A DNA stretch of 64,000 nucleotides from contig NC_135038.1 in assembly GCF_051020975.1 (NCBI RefSeq), forward strand, positions 10,228,001 to 10,292,000, given 5' to 3'. Positions 36,401 through 45,804 of the stretch are shown in pieces. The notes under the pieces are model-generated. The model was not told the origin of the DNA. It ran no database searches and was given only the letters and a program-made list of their open reading frames with translations. The translations under genes were made by a program, and so were the position numbers. Position 1 is the stretch's first letter. Each line of letters opens with the position of its first letter. The stretch comes from Osmia lignaria lignaria (Eukaryota; Arthropoda; Insecta; Hymenoptera; Megachilidae).

Positions 36401-38362
36401 GGAAAGGAAATATTAAAACTAGGCTAATGATCCTTTCTCTAATTGTCCTTAAACGTTGATCGTATTCTGAAATAAGAGGAAGGATAAATGGCATGAGGAC
36501 GAGAACAATGAAGGTATTGTATAAAAGTTAAGTGGGATTCTAACCCTTTGAAGACGATGAACCTGAATTATACGCTTACACCTAAGTTGAATAGATCACT
36601 TTTTTCTATTTTTTATGAATAAATACAATTTAGCCTAAATAAAAAATATTTCATGATTACATTGACATTGAATTAATGAAAGGATTAAATATGTGGCATA
36701 TATGACTCTGACAGTAAAATTATACAAGGCAATTAATTTAACAGCTGTAATTAAGGCCGGCTAATTAATTAGATTCGATTAATTAAACGCAATATGACGC
36801 TGATTAATTTCACATAGACGACGTATGGTTTGTTCTGTTTAAAATAAAATAGAAGATACGTAACAGAAACAGACAAGACCGAGGAAGATGTTTAATTACG
36901 TTTTCAAGAACACAGAACAGCTGTTGCGTAATTTTAATTACCCTGCAATCAAGCTTCTTCGATCACACCGAAAGAACAATACATTCCTTTCAAACCTTCA
37001 AACAATTGGTTGTAATTTCTCCTAATAATTATTGTAATTATCTGGTTTGAGAACAATGGCATGAAATATTTCCAATATAATCAATACACATCTTTCAGCG
37101 CACTCTAATTAACATGACAATTAATCTCGATGATCTTCAATGCTTTTACTAAATTTATAACGAATAATATTTTGTTCGAAAAGTTACAGATTAATTAAAA
37201 TATCACACCGACCCAGTAAGATTTAAATTTCCATCACTTTCAGGAAATTGTCTTTTTCGTGGACAGAAATTAAGTTTTCAACTTCGATACAAGTTTTATG
37301 AAGCCAAATAATTATTCCTTCAAGTTTTGATCACGTTTCGAACCAACAAGTTTCCCTGCAATCAATGAAATTGTAACATCTATCTTTACATAACTCGCAT
37401 TAGCATCGGCACAAAAGTACAATTCCTCTGGAGTCTAATAATTCATAAAAAGCATCGGGGCGATAACTACAGCAATGATTTACAATGCATAAAAACGAAG
37501 GGAAAACAGAGCAGCAATTTCATTGCAGTTGCAGAAAACTGGCGAATGAATCGCATGACAGCACGAAAAGGGTAGAGCAATAATTGTTAACTCGGTGGAA
37601 GCGATTAACGAGGTAGTTCTGCTGTTAAAGCGAATCTGAATGCGTTGGAAAAAGGTGTCTCTTTACAGTTCCTAACAAGTGCTTCTTGATTACGTAAAAC
37701 CATTGCTTAACGATCATTCTGATATGATAAACGCGAATTATAATGCGCATTACCCGGCGTATTCTGAAGATGAGCAGCGGTCTTTTGAAATCTCAACAAA
37801 GCGAATGATAGGATGACGACTTCCATTTACTTCAATTTCTTGAATTAAAATTCCTATTTCTATTCGATGCAAGGGTCATTCAATAATTAATATTTTCTTA
37901 AATTATATGGTAAAATTTAATTTTCTGGTATAGTTTAGCAACAAAAATAGTGCTTGTTCAATCGTTTGGTTCCTACTGCGGTTTCCTTTTTCCTTGTTTA
38001 ACAAGATTAGGAAGAGGAAGAGGACAAAGACGACGATTACGAGGAAGGTCGATGTAATTACATCGGTCGAGTTCGAGATTAAAAACCATCGTTTATTTCC
38101 ATTAGCTCCAATTAATGCCGATCAAACCAAACGATTGGCCATTGCAATTGAATCACGACACCGTTTTAATTATTTCATGATATCGGAGAAAGCTTTGTAT
38201 TAAATTAAAATTAACTTACTGTAAATTAGTCTAAAGTAATAATTCAATATTTTTAGGTATATCATTTGATTTTTACTTACTGGTATAGGAAGCGGCATCA
38301 GGAATGGAAGAAATAAGTAAAATCGTCCCCAAAAGGATACCAAGTGTACACTTGGAATACAT
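26423..38362 (-). CDS. Secreted/surface cysteine-rich GYP-repeat protein with three alternative terminal exons (unrecognised)
   Basis: Shared exons are 38362-38281 (signal peptide), 35493-35362 and 34140-34048 (two cysteine-rich modules). These can join any of three terminal exons: 31901-31321, 28636-28347 or 27465-26423. Every donor leaves one base and every acceptor supplies two, so all combinations stay in frame. Predicted products are 295, 198 and 449 residues. The 295-residue form ends in a hydrophobic tail like a GPI-anchor signal; the other two lack one and should be secreted. Repeated Gly-Tyr-Pro with Ser, Gln or Asn suggests an extended, self-associating tail such as those of cuticle, mucin-like or adhesive proteins, but I do not recognise the family and assign no function. 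Separate genes are unlikely, because neither downstream terminal exon has its own start Met or signal peptide. Usage of each isoform is untested here. Confidence 0.72.
28347..28636 (-). CDS. Alternative terminal exon C: short Pro/Gly-rich tail
   Basis: The acceptor is a pyrimidine-rich stretch ending AATTCGACAG. TC completes a Val codon, then YPTRRPGRVRPTPPPPPPRG, a Gly/Ser/Asn stretch (SSNGFGGRNSGNAGSRN), GDGSIFDRLFGNDRKYGSYG, TTTTPRSRTRFGGSGYY and an end VDEQGNRVWRFSG before TAA. 95 codons are continuous with no stop. There is no Met or signal peptide of its own, and the phase matches the upstream cysteine exons. No membrane anchor is present, so the product should be secreted. ORFs on the opposite strand at this site are shadows of the repeats. 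Confidence 0.68.
30551..30735 (+). mobile_element. TTAA MITE family 1, right-end-degenerate copy
   Basis: TTAACCATTGAACACCAAATC, then CTGGATCAATCTTGACCCG and the family interior (AGTGTAAAATTTAAAAAATG). The right terminus is not clear. It lies between two alternative terminal exons of the secreted-protein gene. Confidence 0.55.
31321..31901 (-). CDS. Alternative terminal exon A: GYP repeats plus GPI-anchor-like tail
   Basis: The acceptor is GACAATATTTTCAG; the first two bases, GA, complete a Gly codon after the phase-1 donor. 192 codons are followed by a stop. The exon begins YDSAGVSYVNGQRTN, then an Asn/Ser-rich linker, then GYPSNSGSN, GYPAYP, GYPPYPS, GYPGQPSYPAYPGQVGYP and similar units. 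It ends GIVQSSS, then a hydrophobic run (IMMICLMSLVIILV), then NRS and the stop. Small residues followed by a hydrophobic stretch and almost no tail is the classic GPI-attachment arrangement. A single-pass type I membrane anchor with a minimal tail is the alternative. Confidence 0.8.
34048..34140 (-). CDS. Cysteine-rich module exon 2 (31 codons)
   Basis: The acceptor is TTTCATTTACAG and the donor GTGAGT; 93 nt, phase 1 to phase 1. It encodes EVSCASTVCGENEYCKTENG then VPTCVKKSTAI, with four cysteines spaced C-x4-C-x5-C-x7-C. This resembles the last half of module 1 (GC-x-x-x-x-x-C ... PTC) and the C-x-x-x-x-C-G-x-N-x-x-C pattern of follistatin/EGF-like pieces. Because its length is a multiple of three with matching phases, it can be skipped without a frameshift. 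It is too short and has no start codon, so an ORF scan misses it. Confidence 0.75.
35030..35240 (+). repeat. Dispersed monomer of the ~193-bp repeat
   Basis: ACTTTTATGTCATGAAATCA at 35035 and a partial second match near 35227 are 192 bases apart. Between them lie TGTTCGTTGCAATCTGCAAC and GAAGAATATTGATAAAACG, as in the 61.5-kb array. It lies in an intron beside cysteine exon 1. Confidence 0.65.
35362..35493 (-). CDS. Cysteine-rich module exon 1
   Basis: The acceptor is CATCTCTGTCCACAG; the donor is GTAAGA after GGC G. It is 132 nt, phase 1 to phase 1. It encodes YGRTCKDIGCRRDEVCVMAE followed by DPCSIYQRDNCGRYPTCTKVHPG, with six cysteines in 43 residues, so a small disulphide-bonded fold is likely. 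The NCGRYPTC core recalls EB/follistatin-like C-C modules only loosely. The same exon read from an upstream in-frame Met would be intronic. Confidence 0.82.
38281..38362 (-). CDS. Signal-peptide exon of the cysteine/GYP gene
   Basis: ATG 38362 follows a TTTTTGTTACAG acceptor by three bases. The exon encodes MYSKCTLGILLGTILLISS and then IPDAASYT, a standard secretion signal with likely cleavage near DAA/S. It ends with one base (A) before a perfect GTAAGT donor. A TMpred/SignalP-type test would be decisive for cleavage. Confidence 0.82.
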
Positions 38363-39647
38363 TTTCTGTAACAAAAAGATTTTCATTTTTATTAATTAGA
38401 TTTATAGAAAAATTCAGTTTGATTAAAATTTTCTTAATACTGAAACTTAACACTAAATTTATTTATCTTTTTAATAATATTAAATTTTGTAACCTTTACT
38501 TATTTACACTTTCAATTTATTTTTAATTTTTAGTGACTATATTAAAAAAAAATTCAAGATAATTTCAACGATATCATATAAAAATTTTTCATTCAAATTA
38601 TAAATAATTATTCACATTAGTTTTTGAACAATATGTACATCTAGAGATTAACTACGCGTATAAATACAGGATGCAACGTTTTATTAAGAGTATTTTTCAT
38701 TAAACACCCCAGTAACAAAAATAAACGTCACACAGAATATTTCCATCCTATCAAACGTTCATTTAAAATAAACATGCGCTTTCAAAATATTAAACATTCA
38801 ATCATACCAGATAAGTAAATAACATAAAGTAAATCTAATTACGGCAACAGAATTTAAACACATATTCAAAATGAAGATATGACCATAATCGTGCACTGCA
38901 TTCATTTTGCACATTTATTACTTATTTTCGAATTCATAAAAATATATCACTTTTAAAAAGCAGTGTAAAATTTCAACAATAATTATACCCTGATGCAAAT
39001 ATTTCAAAAATAAAAATTCTGTTTAAATGTATCACTGTTCCAGTGTGGAACAATACGAGATTAATTTCGAAGTTCTCGGTATGAAGAAAGGTCAACAACA
39101 GGAATGTGTTTACCAACTGCTAAACAGATCAAAGAAATGAAACCTGACACCGTTATCAGCAGATATTCAAAACACACTTGTTACTAACAACCAAAAATAT
39201 TTCCCAAGTAATAAATTTCTTGTAATCGAGATGGAATACAAGATTTCACATTTAATCAAGAATATCAATTTCAAAAAACCAGTTCTGCGACTATCCTTTC
39301 CCTTCCTCGTGCTTGTCTTACTCACGCTTTCTAACCTCAATCGTCATTCCTATCCTTGGAAATACACACCTAACCTCAAATTACATCGAAAGAATTTTAT
39401 AGAAACTGTGCACGTAAATTCAAAATCCATACACACTGACAGATAATTAATTAAAAATTCGTGACATTGGAACGATGGTCATTTAATTGTGTGACCTTGA
39501 AACACCATACGAATTCACAAACTGCGTCGTTCGTTGCGACGTATTTTATCATTTTTCCACGTTCATGGTTACTGTATATTTTCCTTTATGTTCTACAAGA
39601 ACAGTGTAAAGAAATTCTTGTAGAAATAACGAACAATGTAGACCTAC

Positions 39648-39816
39648 CTCGAAATTTTGCTTCACTCGATACACAAGAACGTCTACTCCACTTCGTAGTC
39701 AGTACAACACTGACTACGTAGTGAAATGGAGTATCGTTAGTAACATGACGTTGCGGTAAGCGAAACAAAGACAGATAGATAGTATAGTACAGGAGAGAAA
39801 GAGAGGGAGCGACACT
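39648..39816 (-). other. Predicted 5' UTR exon of the cysteine/GYP gene
   Basis: On the minus strand the exon would start at the A of a TCAGTGTC initiator (39816), pass a CT-rich leader, and end TTCGAG before a GTAGGT donor (39648). It is then joined to the acceptor three bases before ATG 38362. The result is a 169-nt leader exon and a 1.28-kb first intron. No protein is proposed. The leader contains a strong stem-loop at 39689-39723. Support is from initiator and splice consensus only. Confidence 0.45.
39689..39723. repeat. Stem-loop (15-bp arms, one mismatch, 5-base loop)
   Basis: The arms CACTTCGTAGTCAGT and ACTGACTACGTAGTG flank the loop ACAAC, with a single T-T mismatch. The structure lies inside the predicted 5' UTR exon of the minus-strand secreted-protein gene. 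It could also be a remnant of a foldback element. Confidence 0.7.
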
Positions 39817-39857
39817 GAAAAAGAACCGACAATGACGTGGAAAACGTGACGTAAAAG
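39811..39857 (-). promoter_or_regulatory. Possible core promoter with two CRE-like half sites
   Basis: A TCAGTGTC initiator is followed by CT-rich leader. Immediately upstream on the minus strand lie two TGACGT cores (as CACGTCA and ACGTCAC) within about 25 bases. TGACGT is the CREB/ATF core. There is no TATA box at -30. This is the best candidate start for the minus-strand secreted-protein gene. Confidence 0.35.
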
Positions 39858-41849
39858 GAAGAAGAACGTTATATTGGGTGCATTAGGTCGCTTTAACGAT
39901 CACAAAGGAGATAAAAAACAGTTTTTATCAAGGGAAATTTAATTTTAACACAGTGAATGACGTGGAGATCACCGGTGACCGAGACCACGAATTAATTATG
40001 ATAGAATAACTGAGAGAAATAAAATAAGGGTAGTTTTATTTAATATAATTAATTAATATTCAATTAATATAATTTATGCAAGTTTGACAGAAAAACAATT
40101 AAGGAAAATGTTTAATATTATACTAATGAGTTAAAATTTTTTAAATAATAATTCTTTAATACCAACCCCTAATAAATGATGGGGGTCAGTGATCAATTCC
40201 ATGAATTCATTAAAAAATTAATTCCAGAAAATCTTAAGTAGCATTAATTTAATATTATTAATGGTATTTTGAATAACTGTTTTATCACACACCAAGTATT
40301 AAATTATTAATCTTGTATATTGTAGATTAAATATATCAACAACTTGCGACCTTAAAAAAAATGAAAATTTTGCGAGCATTCTAAATGTCTTGGAAAATCG
40401 ATCGTTTACGTTGAAGTTTCACTCGGAAAGTATAAATCTTTTCAATTGACCTAGTTCACTGGTTCATACAGGGGTCATGGCTCGTTACTTAAGAGCCATT
40501 AACGCTTAACGATTCTCGAGATATACGGAAAAATATTAACGTTTGGAAAACAATTTCACACAAAATTTTTTTCTCCTTTTTTTTGTACCGTTTGGAACAG
40601 CACTCCATGCTGAACGCAACAATAGTTGGAATCACTACGAAACTTGTGTTCTTTGTTCATATTTTATTTTTTAGTTCTCAATAGTCTTTTTTTATTTTTT
40701 TATTTTATTGAAAGAAAAAAAAAGAACAATTCGGTTGAGATGGCTAAATAATGAAAACGTTTCTAAATAGAATATCAAGCAACGTTTGGTCCTTATCTTT
40801 CATTTATACAAACAACAGTATTTAACTGACGGAAAATGAAGAAAAATTTATACAATGATGATTTTTTAATTTTAATCAGAAATCGAGCAACAAGAAATAA
40901 AGGCTCGAGGAAGAAGTTGAATCACAGAAGTCTACAATTCCAATACTATGATGTCATTCTGTTATTATTGTAACGTTGTAAGATAAGAATACAGAATTAC
41001 ATGAAAACTTTGATTCTAATACAGAATATCTATTAATTAACATTATCTCCTTTGCAGGTTTTTATTTGCTACCAATTTTATTGTGCCTACAATTTATTTT
41101 AAATTATTACAATTTTTATTATCTGATATTTCTTTAATCTGCATACAACGTGTGTTTAAATACTTTCATTATGCAACGCGCGATATTCGTTTGCTGTGGA
41201 AAGAATGAAAAATTTCCTTATCTTGGTAGTGAGCAATTTAGCTATGATCAAAGTTTGTTCGTGACATGCGATGATCATTTTCCCATTCAATGTATTTATA
41301 CGAAACACGAATCTGCAATTAAATGTTTCAATAAATTTAAATCGTGAAATCGAACGCTTTTTAACATTTTAACTCGATTTCAATGCAACTCTTTATATTT
41401 AATTGGTAACATTAAAATTTGTGTAGTTTCTTTTTCATTAAATTATCTGAAAAATATACAGGAAATAATTTCACCATTTATCAGTTGATTTTAAAAAGTA
41501 TAAGGTATAATTAAAAGCCATTCAATCAGAAATAATTGGACGATCGAGTGGTTTATTGAAATTTTTTTTATTTATGCCTGTATAAAGTAGAAGTCTTAAT
41601 GAATAAGGCAGAAAAGTTAAGCCTGAGAAGTGTTAGTAAAAGGGAGCGATTAAGCTTTCTGAAACAAGAAAATAAAGTTGTATATTTATTAAGTTTATTT
41701 CTATATAGCTAATATTTATTTCAATATAAATTTTGCTGATCCCACAAATTATGACTCTCCATAGTCCTTGTTAATACTTGTGTTATTTACAACTTTTATA
41801 CATTTTCATAATCAACATAAGTATAATTGGAGGTCTGATTAGATTCCTC

Positions 41850-41965
41850 TAAAATTCTAAAATTAGAATATTAGAGAATTAAAAAATTAAAAAATTGGAG
41901 AATTAGAAAATCAGAAAATTCTGAAACTTCAAGATTCTATGATTCTAAAATCCGAAAATCCTAAC
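41850..41965. repeat. Degenerate AATTTTAGAATTT-type tract
   Basis: CTAAAATTCTAAAATTAGAA, then AAAAAATTGGAGAATTAGAA, AATTCTGAAACTTCAAG and AAAATCCGAAAATCC. It lies 90 bases before the acceptor-like site at 42050. Confidence 0.5.
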
Positions 41966-42050
41966 ATTAATAATATAAAAATAAGTTCGGGATGAGAAGT
42001 GGCTAAGGCTATTCACTAAAATTTCAAAACTCGTTTCTTCGTTTTCCACA

Positions 42051-42336
42051 GTCACGTTTGCCGAGAAATCTCATCGACAAGAAGTTCCGCAAACCCCACG
42101 TGTCGGAATGTTTCATCCTTGTAGAAGACCTTCCTCCTTTGGTCTACGTCAGTGCTTTTCGTGCTTTCAATGGCAGGATGTTCGATCTGGAGACTGCGCA
42201 AAGGTCCTCCTGCTTCGACATCGGTGGCTTAGGAAACTCTTCGATGGAGGGATTCCAGGGGGTAGAACTTTCGTACAAACGCTTTTGCAGGATGAACGCT
42301 CGGTGGTGGTTTTACTCTTACAGTCACGCGCACTGA
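42051..42336 (+). other. Possible exon-like GC-richer segment
   Basis: A strong acceptor (TTCTTCGTTTTCCACAG) precedes GC-richer sequence open in two plus-strand frames. One of them (RLPRNLIDKKFRKPHVSECF ... WWFYSYSHAH) ends at 42336. With several frames open and no recognised motif, coding status is undecided. It lies 1 kb before the CpG-rich region and could be part of an unannotated transcript. Confidence 0.2.
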
Positions 42337-43129
42337 GCTCGTTTCCCTTTTCCTCCTTCTCTATTCCCGTGTACATACAACCATCACGCATGCTGCTAAA
42401 ACACGTACATACATCTTTGTCTTTCTTTCATTGTTTCCTTTTCAGTACGACACACGCTCTCCCTTTCTATTATTCCATCCAATATATAATATTTTATATC
42501 TTGTACTCGCTCGGTAGAGTACACGAAAACTACGAACTCTCGTCCCTTTGTTCCATACCCAGAATTCTATCCTAGAGATTACCAGTGATATCTAGAACCT
42601 CCATCGATCCTGAATCTTTCGGAGAAACAATCGTCTGACGGATTGTAGACAAATCCTTTTACATTCTTCCTTTCCATTCTTCTCTATGCAATTTTTCACG
42701 TTTTTGGATTTCTTCTCCCGGAGTAAAAAAGTTAGATAGACGAATATCCATTCGGAGCGATTTTGCATTAATTAATAAATAATATAATTAATAGAACTAG
42801 AAAGATTTCAAGTTCCTTCCTCCATTAACTTCTAATCCTAAGAATGACTCTTCCAAATGGAAATACCTGCTTAACTTTCTACACAGAAATTACCACAAGC
42901 TTCTTAAACTTCTTCCTCTTCTATGCTCCAAGCTACCTTCATCAAGGTAATGCACGCACTGTACCTTTCATAAAAGAAAAAGAATACTAAGGAAGTCTTT
43001 ATTTTTCTTATTATCTCTTTCGTCGTCGTCCAGCGGTCTATCATTAGTCATTACTCCGCGGAAAGAAGGATCCACTGATTTCTCTGTTTCGCGTCCAGAA
43101 TCATCCCTTATCCTTGGCACGTCTTCGTC

Positions 43130-43560
43130 CCGATAACGGTGCGTTTCTCCCGCGTGTATGCGCGCGCGTCTCGCCGCGCTTTCGAGAGGGTGCTGCGCTG
43201 TCGACGGGCGTCGTCCGATAGTCGAATTCGTCGCTTCCAGCAGGCAGGTACGCTCGTTCGACGAGAACAACGTTCTTTACCTGCGCGATCCTTCGACACC
43301 GTGGAAAGGATTGCTCAGGTCGAAAAGGGTGGAGGGGGGGTGTGTGTGCATGTGCCAGCCCGTTTTCATCTCGCTCGGGACTTTCAGTGTTGCTTCTCGG
43401 TACACGAGTTCGCGTTAACGATCGAGGAAGCGCGGTACTGCGAGTGTCGCAGCGCCGTGTGCACTCGCTGCTGCAGTCAGTGATCGTGGAGGGTGCTGAG
43501 AGTAAAGGGGTGAGAAGAGAAAAGGGATGATCGCAGGTGCGCGCGCGAGACAGCATCTTT
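43130..43560 (+). promoter_or_regulatory. CpG-rich promoter / first-exon region
   Basis: This is the most GC- and CpG-rich stretch in the window. Two TCAGTG initiator matches on the plus strand have their A at 43386 and 43479. Long overlapping ORFs on both strands (up to 184 codons) come from base composition and match nothing I recognise. Together with a GTATGT donor at 44243, this suggests a plus-strand transcript start, possibly a distal promoter of the stargazin-like gene. A bidirectional role with the minus-strand gene is possible. Confidence 0.4.
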
Positions 43561-44243
43561 AACCCTTTGCGGACGATTGACTCGTATACGCGTCCAAACA
43601 AAATCGTCATAGTAACGTTGAAATTTTTAGAGAGAGTATATGCACTTCTGTCCAAAAGTCAGGGGACAACTATTAAAATTCTTATTAAAAAAAAAGTATT
43701 GGAATTGTTTTTGTGCCTTATACAACTAAGGGATGTGCAATTGACACTTGTGTAAGAATGTGTAGCAGACAGAATTTTATGAAAATCATTAATTAACAGA
43801 ATCTCCCAACATCTAATTATGGGATCTAGAATATTTGTGAAAGTAATTTATAGTGATTGTTAATATATCTTTTTTCTTCATTGCAGCCTTAATATCTTGA
43901 TATAGTGTTTTAAAATTAATGTTCATGGCAGTTTGAATTATCCAGTGCAACATTTCTGCATAAATCACAAAGATAATTTCTTTTTATGATCTATTGTATT
44001 TTTTATGAGATAGCAAAATGATTTGCAAATAATTTGCAAGAAGCAAACAATTGAAACTTTTTATATCAAATTCATATCAATCCTTTTTTGTCGATTTTAT
44101 TGTAAATAATGAAGATTTCGTGTCAGGCTTAAAAGTGTTCCGTTCGCAAAGGGTTAACGCTCCTCGTGAACAGTCTACATCGTACAGAAGAAATTGAACA
44201 CGGTGTTGGGAACAAGCGTAGAGAACTCGTCGAGGAACTTCAG
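43479..44243 (+). other. Putative non-coding first exon interrupted by a MITE
   Basis: If transcription starts at the 43479 initiator, the leader runs to CTTCAG before a GTATGT donor at 44243. Removing the 43563-44153 transposon and one TTAA leaves about 170 bases of GC-richer sequence with no long frame, the size of an ordinary 5' UTR exon. A GTGAGA donor around 43510 is an alternative, in which case the MITE is intronic. Confidence 0.3.
43559..44157. mobile_element. piggyBac-like non-autonomous element (MITE), 591 bp, with TTAA duplication
   Basis: TTAA at 43559-43562 is followed by CCCTTTGCGGACG. The far end reads CGTTCGCAAAGGG followed by TTAA (44154-44157). The 13-base terminal inverted repeats differ at one base, begin CCC, and lie inside a TTAA duplication: the piggyBac superfamily signature. 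The A+T-rich interior carries no transposase frame. The flanks are CpG-rich, so the boundary in base composition is abrupt. Confidence 0.8.
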
Positions 44244-45769
44244 GTATGTTTGAAGAACATACCGCTTCTAGCAGGCAACCAGCGAATCTTCGATCGTCGA
44301 TTCTTTCACCAATGTCTTGCACCCTCCTCCTTTCTTATCCCTTTCCTTTTTCTTTCATTACTATTTCAAGAGCTTGTGTGACACTCACGATCACAGCAAG
44401 ATTAGAATTAAACGTACCCTGTCCAATACAGGATTAAATACTATCCATTAATTTAATTTTCTTTAAGTTACAAAATTATTTCCACAGCTGATAAAATGAA
44501 TTATCAGATCAGCATATTTCTTTTCTCGTTTGTTTCCCCATTTTGATACGTCGAAAGGACTTACTTCGAATTTTCGAAAGATAACTTTCCCAGTTCCAAG
44601 TTGCTGTTAAGGTACAGTAAATCTCGCCGGTGATATCGATAATTTTAACGTGATATGTGAGCTCCATGATATACTGCAAATGGATTTTCGTCGAGGCATT
44701 TCAATTGGTATTACTGGAACGTTGCGACTTTCAAAACTTGGCAATTGTCGAAGTTTGCTTTTCGATGCCATTGGCAGATAGTTTCTTCCTTCTTTCTACA
44801 CATCTCGAAACTTTTTTTTGTTTCGAAATTTCATGCAAACGATATTCCCTTCTGAAATAAAGTTTCGAGCCTTGATGAGAAAAAATCATGGCCACGAAAC
44901 TTTTATTTTAAACAATATTGAACTGTTCAAATTTCTTTCCACAAAATTTGAAAAATACAAGCTGTTACTGACAGAACGAATATTTTTTATTTATATATTT
45001 TTAAAAATAGTATGGATTAAAAAGGATGTTGAAATGTTCTGTGATATTTTTACAATAATTCGCGAAACAATCGCCAGGTAAATAAAATAATCTGAATGTA
45101 TACTTTGTGTTGAAATTTTTGCCCACTGTTTTGCGAAATATTTAATTCCAGTACAGGAATTACAATTGGGATTTCATTACAATTGGGATCAAAAGAAGTG
45201 TACGCACAACATAAAGGGAAAGAACAGAAATTTTTAATTAAAATTCATTACAATCAAAAAAGAAAGAACAAATACGCAAAGTAATGTGATGGAAATGAAA
45301 CAAGAGTACCTATTTCATTGAATTTAAACAAAGAGAAAGAATGAAAGATTTTAATTAAATTATGGCAATCTGTAGAGGAAAAATTTCAAACGACGATGAA
45401 ATATAGAATTCTTCCAAATCAAAATTATGCAAAAATGTTATATCAAAATTATAAATTATGAACCTAAAATAATATTAGTTTCAAACAATTACACGAACCA
45501 CCAAATTATTTGCACGAACACTCGGAAGCACGCTGTACATATGTGAACACACGCGTACGTATAAATAGCAGGCAGAAAGTCTGCTTTCAGTCTAGAAAAA
45601 TCGCAAGCCACAATTCTCATTATTCCATTTACCGTTGAAAAGTTATTTGTACGGCCGAAATTAGAGCGGTACTCGGAAATAAAATTCATTCTCCTTTTGC
45701 CAGCATAGATGACAATCGTGGCCGGGAACATCCTCTGTAAGGTAACTAGTGTGTACAAGTATTAAAAGA

Positions 45770-45804
45770 AAAAAAAAAAATAAATAAATAAATAAATAAA
45801 TAAA
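45770..45804 (+). repeat. A-run and (AAAT)n microsatellite
   Basis: An uninterrupted A-run passes into about six perfect AAAT units. Confidence 0.85.

Noticed and set aside
36541..36690. TAACCCTTTGAAGACG ... GAAAGGATTAAAT as another TTAA MITE
   Set aside because: The inverted match is under 10 bases and TTAA is not intact on the left; too weak to list.
43101..43655. 184-codon minus-strand ORF and overlapping plus-strand ORFs in the CpG-rich block
   Set aside because: All frames are long here because stop codons are rare in GC-rich DNA. The composition is Arg/Ser/Pro-heavy with no motif, and part of it lies in the transposon.
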